The notes under the pieces were generated by a model. It made no database searches and was not told where the DNA came from. It saw nothing but the letters and a program-made list of their open reading frames with translations. Shown piece by piece: positions 47,888-55,495 of a stretch of DNA of 64,000 bases (the stretch's first letter is position 1; each line of letters starts with the position of its first letter). Made by a program: the position numbers and the translations under genes. The DNA comes from Lewinellaceae bacterium. Its GTDB lineage: Bacteria > Bacteroidota > Bacteroidia > Chitinophagales > Saprospiraceae. Where the stretch lies: positions 396,001 through 460,000 of the forward strand of contig JACJYQ010000007.1 in NCBI GenBank assembly GCA_020636025.1. The letters are read 5' to 3'.

Positions 47888-49843
47888 ATGAACCAAATAA
47901 TGCAACAACCAAAGATCACCATGCCAGGCTTTGTGATCTCAAACACCCTAAACCTGATCTCCAAAACCAGCTTAATTATTTTTACCTTTCTTTTAATCGC
48001 AACAGGCATTTCAGCCCAACCCTATGTGCTTAGACACAACCTCACCGGCGCCCAATACCAAACTGAATTTAATAAATGGACTGGTAAAGGCTATCGTCTC
48101 TCGCAAGTGAGCGGTTACAGCGCCAACGGCCAGGATCGCTACGCAGCTTTATTTGAGAAAAAGAACGGACCCGTTTGGACAGCCAAGCATGGCATGACTC
48201 CGGCCCAGTATCAGAATGAAGTGAACACGTTGGTAGAAAGAGGCTACCGTCCTATCCAGGTAAGCGGTTATCCTTCAGGCAGCAGTGGCGTAAAATATGC
48301 AGCCATTTTTATCAAGGAAAATGCTCCGCCGCCTTATGTAGCCAAGCATGGCATGACAGCCAATGCTTACCAGATTGAGTTCAACAAATGGACAGGTCAG
48401 GGCTACCGATTGATTGATATCAGTGCTTATACCGTGATGGGCACAGATTATTACGCTGCTATTTGGGAAAAATCTCCCGGCCCAAAACAACACTGCCGCC
48501 ACCTTATGTCAAGCGCTAAGTACCAGTCCGAATTTAACACAATGTCTTCTCAAGGCTATCGCATTGTCAAGGTTTCCGGATATTCAGTTAACAACAAGCC
48601 ATATTTTGCGGCCATCTGGGAAAAAAGCGGTGGCCCGGCATTGTCGGCCCGCCATGAGCTCCATGGCCCACAAAACTACCAGGATGAAGCGGAGCGTCAA
48701 TACTACATGGGTTTCCGCCCGGCCTGGGTAAATGGATACACGGTAAACAATACGGATTCATATGCCGGAATCTGGACCAATTCCGATCCTTTCAAAGCCA
48801 ATGAAATTGCCGCTGTGGATGCTCTGGTTAAGCAATATATGGACGACAATGCCATTCCCGGTTTATCCATTGCTTTTGCCAAGGACGGAAAACTGAAGTT
48901 TGCCAGAACTTATGGTTGGGCCGACAAAGAGGCGGGTGAAAAAGTAGCGCCCCGGCACACGTTCCGCATCGCCAGTGTTTCCAAGCCGATCACCGCAACT
49001 GCCATCATGAAGCTTGAAGAAACAAACAAGCTTGAACTGACCGATAAGATCTTTGGCAACGGCGCCATTTTAGGGAATACCTATGGCAATAACGCGTACA
49101 CCAACTGGCTGAAGCAAATTAATGTAGATCACCTGCTCCAGCACACGCCGGGTGGCTGGGATCAGGATGGAGACCCCATCACTCAGAATCAGGGTTGGAA
49201 TATGGGTACTTACATAACTAAAACACTGGATAACTATCCATTGGATAACCAACCCGGCCAGGTGTATGACTATTCCAACTTCGGGTTTGCATTACTAGGC
49301 CGGGTAATTGAAACGAAAACCGGCAAAACTTATGAAAACTGGGTTAAGGACAATATTCTGACGCCTTGTGGCATCAAGGGTATGAGTATAGGCGGCTCCA
49401 CACTTGCCCAAAGAAAGCCAAATGAAGTGAAGTACTACGGTCAGGATGCCTACTTCTATAACATTCCACGCATGGATTCTCATGGCGGCTGGATCGCAAG
49501 TCCAATAGACCTGGTGCGTTTTCTGGTACACGTAGATCAGTCTAACTCGGTTCCTGATATTTTAAGCCCGGGATCATTGACTTCCATGTTCACCAAGTCT
49601 CCAAAAAATGGCTCTTACTGTCGTGGCTGGGCTTTGGTTCAGGGCTCAGGTTCCTTGTGGCACAATGGCGCTTTGCCAAGCACACTTTCCGAAATGAAGC
49701 AGACAAGTGATGGATACAGCATTGCCATTCTGATGAATACTCGTCCGGCAAAGGATAAGGACTTCAATGGAGGCGATATGGGCTCATTGCTGGGTAACAT
49801 CAAAAAGGCCATTACCTACTGGCCGAATCACGACTTGTTTTAA
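47888..49843 (+). CDS. Exported serine hydrolase with five BTRD1-type tandem repeats
   Basis: 651 residues: a signal peptide (about 25-45, ending ISAQ), five ~48-residue repeats (nt about 48025-48785) of the form RHxLTGAQYQxEFNKW ... GYRLxxVSGY ... YAAIWEK, matching bacterial tandem repeat domain 1 known from polyglycine-hydrolase-like proteins, then a beta-lactamase-like domain with Ser363-V-S-Lys366, Tyr462-S-Asn464 and His592-N-G. The repeats may bind a surface or protein substrate. Three in-frame ATGs (47888, 47900, 47921) precede the hydrophobic segment; 47888 is used but the choice is open. Confidence 0.88.
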   Translation: MNQIMQQPKITMPGFVISNTLNLISKTSLIIFTFLLIATGISAQPYVLRHNLTGAQYQTEFNKWTGKGYRLSQVSGYSANGQDRYAALFEKKNGPVWTAKHGMTPAQYQNEVNTLVERGYRPIQVSGYPSGSSGVKYAAIFIKENAPPPYVAKHGMTANAYQIEFNKWTGQGYRLIDISAYTVMGTDYYAAIWEKSPGPKQHCRHLMSSAKYQSEFNTMSSQGYRIVKVSGYSVNNKPYFAAIWEKSGGPALSARHELHGPQNYQDEAERQYYMGFRPAWVNGYTVNNTDSYAGIWTNSDPFKANEIAAVDALVKQYMDDNAIPGLSIAFAKDGKLKFARTYGWADKEAGEKVAPRHTFRIASVSKPITATAIMKLEETNKLELTDKIFGNGAILGNTYGNNAYTNWLKQINVDHLLQHTPGGWDQDGDPITQNQGWNMGTYITKTLDNYPLDNQPGQVYDYSNFGFALLGRVIETKTGKTYENWVKDNILTPCGIKGMSIGGSTLAQRKPNEVKYYGQDAYFYNIPRMDSHGGWIASPIDLVRFLVHVDQSNSVPDILSPGSLTSMFTKSPKNGSYCRGWALVQGSGSLWHNGALPSTLSEMKQTSDGYSIAILMNTRPAKDKDFNGGDMGSLLGNIKKAITYWPNHDLF

Positions 49844-49976
49844 GGTTATTGTTTTTTTTAGGTTGGATGTAAGAGGGTTGACTTGCGGATAAAGGACTGT
49901 TTATGAGTCTTTTACCCTGTGTTGGCTCTCTTTTTTATTAGTGTTAAAAATTTTTTTCAAAAAAAATGTGAAACTC

Positions 49977-50005
49977 TGGGTACATCCTTTCCGATGAAAA
50001 CACAT
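49977..50005 (+). promoter_or_regulatory. Putative ECF-sigma promoter, small twin-CX3C gene copy
   Basis: TGGGTACAT (49977-49985), 13 nt, AACACAT (49999-50005), with a run of eight A at 49959-49966. The leader to the ATG at 50076 would be about 60-70 nt. Confidence 0.65.
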
Positions 50006-50075
50006 GTATATAAACAAGCACAAACGCTTTAGTTTTTAAACCATAACACATTTTAAACCATTAAAAATTTTCAAA

Positions 50076-50564
50076 ATGAAATCGATTAAAAATGTTTTCG
50101 CACTCCTGACGCTCATCGCTTGCACCATGGCTTTCAACGTAAACACAGCCACTGCACAAACCGGAAATGAAAAAGGAGAATTTGTCATTGCTGCCCACGA
50201 AACAGGCGTACAAATTAGTTTGCTTCTTCCTGCGGTACAAAAGGTTCGCGAAGCTGCGGGCAGGGCATTTGCCAAGACACTTTCTGATGCCAAAAACCTG
50301 GCGGCTCAGGTTGAAAGAGTTGGCGCTAACATGAGCGACACTCAGTACAAGACCTTCCAGCGTAATCTTCAATCTCTTTGCGCTTCTCTGGACAGAATTG
50401 ACACCATGCCAACAGCCAATCAGGGTCCTGCAGGATGTATGACAGAATGTGATGATGCTTACTCTGGCTGGGGTGGTGGTAAAGGCTGGAATCGTTTCTG
50501 GTGTAAAGCTGCCTGCTTGAAAATCAAAGTTGGACCAAAAGGTGGAAGCGTAGGAGGTGACTAA
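50076..50564 (+). CDS. Small secreted protein with twin CX3C motif, function unknown
   Basis: 162 residues: a signal peptide (about 1-28, ending TATAQ), an amphipathic helical middle (about 40-115), and a C-terminal part with Cys121-x3-Cys125 and Cys143-x3-Cys147 around a Gly/Trp-rich turn (GWGGGKGW), plus Cys102. The twin CX3C layout would suit a disulfide-linked helical hairpin. No family recognised. It is preceded by the putative ECF promoter and followed by a strong terminator, so it is probably a separate transcript. Confidence 0.78.
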   Translation: MKSIKNVFALLTLIACTMAFNVNTATAQTGNEKGEFVIAAHETGVQISLLLPAVQKVREAAGRAFAKTLSDAKNLAAQVERVGANMSDTQYKTFQRNLQSLCASLDRIDTMPTANQGPAGCMTECDDAYSGWGGGKGWNRFWCKAACLKIKVGPKGGSVGGD

Positions 50565-50598
50565 AAACTGGCTTAATTGCCCGAGGTTCCAAATGTAA

Positions 50599-50672
50599 CA
50601 ACTGTCCGTTCTGCGTACAAAAAGCTGACTTTACTTAACAAAAGACAGAATAGCAGAACGGACAGTTTTTTA
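50599..50672 (+). terminator. Terminator after the small twin-CX3C gene
   Basis: A perfect 15-bp stem (50600-50614 with 50653-50667) around a 38-nt loop, followed by a T-tract. The long loop is unusual for a terminator; the stem and T-tract are clear. Confidence 0.8.
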
Positions 50673-50718
50673 ATTTCTAGATAACCAGATTAAAGTGCTT
50701 TCAAATCAAATATCTGCC

Positions 50719-52203
50719 ATGAAACAATTCTTGATTTTTTACTTGTTGATCATGGTTTGTCCTTTAACTGCTCAAACCTTACATGAAAATTTTGGAGGAG
50801 GTCTGCTATTCGAAGATGAAACCTATGAACAACTTCCCAGGCAAAGTCCGGAAGATGGCAGTAAAGCGGATCTTCCTGTATCCGTTGATCTGACGCCATT
50901 TTGCCCCGAGGTCAGGCATCAGGGATACATATTTTCCTGTGTTGGTTGGGCGGCAGGTTACGGAGCACTTTCCATTCAACGGGCCATCCTGAATAAATGT
51001 ACTGATAAACAAATAATTACCCGGAATGCCAATTCAGCGCTGTTTCTATATAATCAGATAAAACCGGAGGATTGCGACAACGGCTCCCGGATTTCGGATG
51101 CCTTGAATTTTCTGAATAAAAATGGAGACTGTCTGGCCCGGCAATTCGATTTCGATGTGAACAACTGTTCTGCCTTGCCCGATAGCTCGATTTCTTCTCA
51201 TGCCAAACGTTTTGCCATCGATGATTACCTCACCTTGTTCTCCGCAAAAGAAAAGAGCGAGGCAAAGATCAGGCGGGTAAAAGTTGCGCTGGTCAAAAAC
51301 AAACCGGTGATTATTGGCATGTCGCTTCTAAGGAATTTTTACGAATTGAAAAACGCCCAATACTGGCACCCAAGTTTGGGAAATACAGCTCCCGCCGGTG
51401 GGCATGCGCTGGTAGTAGTGGGGTATGACGACTATAAAGGCGCTTTTCGCCTGATGAACTCATGGGGTAAGAACTGGGGTGATAATGGCTACATTTGGGT
51501 GAAATACAAGGATTTTGGAGACTTCTGTAAATACGGATATGTATTGTATTTGTTTGGACACGAAGCTAATGAAGAAACTGAAGCAATCAGCACAGTAAAC
51601 TCATCCGGGAAACCCTTACTTCAACTCTCCGGCAGGTTTCGGTTTCGATATTTAAACGGCTGGCTGGAACAGACCGGACAACCAATCTTTGATACCGCTT
51701 CGGTTGTATCACAAGGCATGGTTTACCAGCTGCAAAAAAAAGACTGGGAGCAGGGGCAATTGTTTCAACTGCTTGCTCAGACCCTGCGGGATGAGGAGTA
51801 TCTGTATGTTTTCAGTATAGATGTTAAACGTAAAGTGCATTTTCACTGGCCCCGCCAGCATGAATTGAATGATAAGTTCGAAGGTATGAATGAAAGCGCT
51901 TTGATACTGCACAACGGCGAAGTCATCATTCCCGGAGCAAGCAAAGCGCTCAAAATTGTAGAATCAGGAACAGACCGTTTGGTGATCCTTTACAGCAAAA
52001 AAAAGATCGAAACCGTTGGACAATTGGCTGAACGACTGTGCGCTGATCCAGAGAATCTGGCTCATAATCTGGTCAAAACACTCGGTAAGTACGCAGTACC
52101 TCAAACTGATATCGACTATACCAGAAACCAAATAGGCTTTTCTGCAGCCTCCCGAGCCGATGGCTACATTGTTCCCATCATACTTGAAGTAAGCGCCAAA
52201 TAA
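50719..52203 (+). CDS. Exported papain-like cysteine protease (C1 family)
   Basis: 494 residues: a signal peptide (about 1-18, ending LTAQ) and a papain-fold domain without an obvious propeptide. The catalytic set is complete: Gln68 (oxyanion), Cys74 in FSCVGWAAGYGA (same six-residue gap as papain), His229 in GGHALVVVGYD and Asn247 in MNSWGKNWGDNGYIWVKY (cited in part: MNSWGKNWGD). The C-terminal ~220 residues are unrecognised and mixed alpha/beta. There is no T9SS tail. I use the ATG at 50719; a GTG at 50695 is upstream. It is the second of three clan CA/CD protease-like genes in this stretch. Confidence 0.88.
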   Translation: MKQFLIFYLLIMVCPLTAQTLHENFGGGLLFEDETYEQLPRQSPEDGSKADLPVSVDLTPFCPEVRHQGYIFSCVGWAAGYGALSIQRAILNKCTDKQIITRNANSALFLYNQIKPEDCDNGSRISDALNFLNKNGDCLARQFDFDVNNCSALPDSSISSHAKRFAIDDYLTLFSAKEKSEAKIRRVKVALVKNKPVIIGMSLLRNFYELKNAQYWHPSLGNTAPAGGHALVVVGYDDYKGAFRLMNSWGKNWGDNGYIWVKYKDFGDFCKYGYVLYLFGHEANEETEAISTVNSSGKPLLQLSGRFRFRYLNGWLEQTGQPIFDTASVVSQGMVYQLQKKDWEQGQLFQLLAQTLRDEEYLYVFSIDVKRKVHFHWPRQHELNDKFEGMNESALILHNGEVIIPGASKALKIVESGTDRLVILYSKKKIETVGQLAERLCADPENLAHNLVKTLGKYAVPQTDIDYTRNQIGFSAASRADGYIVPIILEVSAK

Positions 52204-52447
52204 GAAACATGCCATCAAAGGTCAAATCATAGAAACCAAAGCATCCAAATAAATCAGTGCTCCACTTTTTTACCCTGAATGTGCTTTGACTGGACCTGAT
52301 AGTTCCGATATTTGTTTGGAGCCAAAAAATTAAAATCCCAATACATGATTGGTTTAAACGAGAATGTCTCCCAGCACGCTCAAAATCAATTTAATAAGTC
52401 AATTAATTCAACCTAATCCGAAAAATCAAGGTAATCACCTAAATCAC
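52204..52447. other. Intergenic gap before the caspase-like gene
   Basis: 244 bp with no recognisable gene; an in-frame ATG at 52364 would extend the next gene by 28 residues but these precede the signal peptide. Confidence 0.4.
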
Positions 52448-55444
52448 ATGAATCAAAGTAAATGCCGGTTTGCCATGCGAGTACTCCTATTTTTTCTCCT
52501 CATCCAAATCCCATCCTTCATTTTTAGTCAAAATTTGAAAATCGAATGGGAGAAATCCATCGATGGTAGTTCAAAAATTCATGCTGTAGTGGAGGCAACC
52601 AATGGCTATCTGCTGGCAGTTGGAGAAACCAGTTCCAAAACTAAAGGCGGTTCGGATGGACTGCTGATCATTGTTGACCACAGCAGTGGACAAATCATTC
52701 ATGAGCTGCGCTATGGAGGCTCAAAGGATGACGTTTTGAATGGGGCTGTTCAAACCTATGATGGCCGGTTTTTGCTGGCCGGTAGTACAAATTCCAGTGG
52801 CGAGGGAAGCAGCGATGCATGGGTACTGTTGGTAGATGAAAAAGGCGAAATGCTGTGGGAAAAAACATTCGGCACCAAAGGAAAAGATGAATGTTTGGCA
52901 ATGAAACTACTAGCTGATGGCGACGTATTGTTAGCTGGCACGCAGAATAATGGCAAAACAGGTGATGTATGGCTGGCAAAATTGCACGATCAAACGCTGG
53001 TTTGGGAAAAAACCCTGGGCAACTCGGAGTTTGAAACACTGGGGGGCCTGGCTTTGGCAACGGATGGAGGCTATGTGTTCTGTGGAAACACAGGAAAGAA
53101 AGCTGAAAAAGGCACTGGAGATATTTACCTGGCCAAGGCAGATGCCAACGGCGATTTGAAGTGGAATAAAGTATTTGGGGAAGGCAGCTGGGAGGAAGCA
53201 CTGGATTTGATCGCTACAAAAGACGGAGGCTTTGCCATTGCAGGACTAACCAAGTCAAAAGGCGCAGGAGACCTGGATTGTTGGCTTATTAAAACCAGCC
53301 GTGATGGATTTCGGCAATGGGACAAGACTTTTGGTGGAAAGGACGCCGATGTAGCCAATACGATCTTGCAAGGCTCGGATGGAGGCTATTTATTGGCCGG
53401 TAATTCAAAATCACAAAGAAGCGGCGCCAGGTTTACGGATGCCTATTTTGTAAAAACAACTTCGGGAGGCGAACTCGAATGGGAACAGTTTATGGGAAAG
53501 GATCGCGATGACGCCGTGAAAACCGCGTATCAATTACACAATGGAAGCATGGTGTTTTATGCCACTATGGATGGTAATAACCATAATCTACTGCGTTTGT
53601 CAGATCCGCAAACATTGCAACTCGCATTTTCCGGAGCCCGCGATCTGGCAGATCTTGAAGTGTCGGAATTTACCATACACAGCGCGGATGGAACGCTCAC
53701 ACCCGGCCAGCACAGCTATGCCAGTTTTGTGTTGACCAATAAAAGCGATGTTGATCTGAATGATTTTCGAGTGGCAGTTGACAATCGCAGCGGCGCTGAT
53801 CTGCAAGCCTGGAGTACCAGTTTCTTGGGGGCTCTCGAAAAAGATGCCACAATGACCGTCCGCATCCCTATGGATGTAGCCAAATCCATTAATTCAGGAG
53901 ATCAGAAGCTCGACTTTAACCTAAGCAGCGGGAACAGATCGGTAAAGTCGTTTGAAAAAACCGTAACCCTGCGCACACTGCAACCGGCTGCCTTGCTTAT
54001 TACAGATCACCAATTTAACCAAAGCGGTCGCTCTGACGAAATTACCCTGAAAGTTAAAGTTCAAAATACAGGGGATGCTAGCTCTGGGCCAGCCGAAATG
54101 CGTTTCACCCTGCCAAATGGATTAAAAGCCACCAGCTCTACGGTGATGCCAATGGGTGTGGTTGGGGCACATAGCCAGCGCGACATGTCATTTGTGTTTT
54201 TGAAAACTCCTCAATTCTCAAATCCGGTTGCCAGTATTTCCTGTGTGATTCTGGAAAATGGCACTGAATCCGTGCGTAAAACATTTGATTATCAAACTGG
54301 AAGCGGCAATTCAGGTGTAATTTCCGGAGGGCCGATTCTTATCTGGACAGATCCTGCGCCGCACGAAACCGGAACGAACAAAGTGCGAAAATCAGACGAT
54401 CATTTTGAGTTTAAGATGACGGTGGTTTCACCAAACCCCATTAACACCAAGAACATAAAAATGAAGGTGAACGGCATTGAAATGGATGGCTCTAAATTCA
54501 ATGAAGAAGATCTCTCACCTCCCAGAATGGAAAACACGCGCTATACATATACTTACCGGAATAAAATTCCACTGCAACAAGGTTCCAATAGGGTAGAGGT
54601 GGTCGTCGGTGATCAGGTTTCCGATCCTTTGGAAGTGGAATTCACTCCTCAAAGAGCTAACCTCTTCGTTTTAAGCATAGGCCCTCATCACGAGGACTTG
54701 CAATACACAGCAAAGGATGCCATGGATTTCGGAGATGCTTTTAAGGATCAGGGTGGTGCAAATGCCTTGTTTAATCAGGTGTTTGTAAAAACGCTCACCA
54801 CTCCTGAAGAAACCAATATGATGGCGATTAAACAGGCCATGTTTGACCTTGCCTATCAGTGGACAGATGGCCAAATAAAGCCAAATGATGTGCTGATTTT
54901 GTTCTTTAGCTCCCATGGCAAAATCGTAGAAAACCGATTTAAGATTCTGCAAACTGGATATAACCCAAAATACGACCGGCTGACGGTGGATTTCAAATCT
55001 GACATTCTGGAAACACTAAGCCCCATAAACTGCAAAAAGCTCATTTTTCTGGATGCCTGTCACAGCGGTGGTGCTAAAGAAGGATTTGGTGGGGTGAGTC
55101 AGGCTGTGGTGGAGTTGGCGAAAACCCAGCCTGGGGTAAGTACGCTCACCAGTTGTGGCAGTACTGAAAAATCTTATGAGAATAAATCCTGGGAAAATGG
55201 TGCGTTTACTGAGGCTTTGTTGAATGCATTTAACGGAACTACCTGTAGTGATGCAACAGGACAATTCCAGGCCGACAAGGATCAGGATGGGATACTTCGA
55301 CTGGGAGAACTGTATGATTTTCTACGCAGAAGGGTGCCCGAATTGGTCAAAGCAGAAGTGCCAAATGCACCAACCAGCCAAACACCGTTTATGCCCGAAA
55401 GCGAGCTAGATAAGCAGTTGCCTCTGTACATATTGAAAAAGTAA
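52448..55444 (+). CDS. Exported caspase-like (C14) protein with N-terminal propeller-like repeats
   Basis: 998 residues: a signal peptide (about 11-28, ending IFSQ), a ~340-residue repeat region (GSDGLLIIVDHSSGQ, SSDAWVLLVDEKGEMLWEKTF-like units, read in part as DAWVLLVDEKGE) that suggests a beta-propeller, a CARDB-like beta domain near 390-600, and a C-terminal caspase fold with catalytic His823 in FFSSHGK and Cys871 in LDACHSGG. Caspase-clan proteases cleave after Asp, Arg or Lys depending on the subfamily; specificity is not visible here. The ATG at 52448 is chosen over ATGs at 52364 and 52475. Confidence 0.88.
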   Translation: MNQSKCRFAMRVLLFFLLIQIPSFIFSQNLKIEWEKSIDGSSKIHAVVEATNGYLLAVGETSSKTKGGSDGLLIIVDHSSGQIIHELRYGGSKDDVLNGAVQTYDGRFLLAGSTNSSGEGSSDAWVLLVDEKGEMLWEKTFGTKGKDECLAMKLLADGDVLLAGTQNNGKTGDVWLAKLHDQTLVWEKTLGNSEFETLGGLALATDGGYVFCGNTGKKAEKGTGDIYLAKADANGDLKWNKVFGEGSWEEALDLIATKDGGFAIAGLTKSKGAGDLDCWLIKTSRDGFRQWDKTFGGKDADVANTILQGSDGGYLLAGNSKSQRSGARFTDAYFVKTTSGGELEWEQFMGKDRDDAVKTAYQLHNGSMVFYATMDGNNHNLLRLSDPQTLQLAFSGARDLADLEVSEFTIHSADGTLTPGQHSYASFVLTNKSDVDLNDFRVAVDNRSGADLQAWSTSFLGALEKDATMTVRIPMDVAKSINSGDQKLDFNLSSGNRSVKSFEKTVTLRTLQPAALLITDHQFNQSGRSDEITLKVKVQNTGDASSGPAEMRFTLPNGLKATSSTVMPMGVVGAHSQRDMSFVFLKTPQFSNPVASISCVILENGTESVRKTFDYQTGSGNSGVISGGPILIWTDPAPHETGTNKVRKSDDHFEFKMTVVSPNPINTKNIKMKVNGIEMDGSKFNEEDLSPPRMENTRYTYTYRNKIPLQQGSNRVEVVVGDQVSDPLEVEFTPQRANLFVLSIGPHHEDLQYTAKDAMDFGDAFKDQGGANALFNQVFVKTLTTPEETNMMAIKQAMFDLAYQWTDGQIKPNDVLILFFSSHGKIVENRFKILQTGYNPKYDRLTVDFKSDILETLSPINCKKLIFLDACHSGGAKEGFGGVSQAVVELAKTQPGVSTLTSCGSTEKSYENKSWENGAFTEALLNAFNGTTCSDATGQFQADKDQDGILRLGELYDFLRRRVPELVKAEVPNAPTSQTPFMPESELDKQLPLYILKK

Positions 55445-55495
55445 CACTGTATAAATGCTTTTTAATCTTCAAATAGGCAGCCAACACTGTATCCT

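Noticed and set aside
45938..49843. Beta-lactamase resistance genes
   Set aside because: The catalytic motifs fit the broad serine-hydrolase fold, and the extra domains are unlike those of resistance enzymes; substrate cannot be inferred as a beta-lactam.
50217..50265. LLLPAVQKVREAAGRA in the small secreted protein, resembling the planctomycete pseudopilin-type LLLPAVQAAREAARR motif
   Set aside because: In that family the motif follows an N-terminal prepilin signal; here it lies in the middle of the mature protein after a normal Sec signal, and the organism is not a planctomycete.
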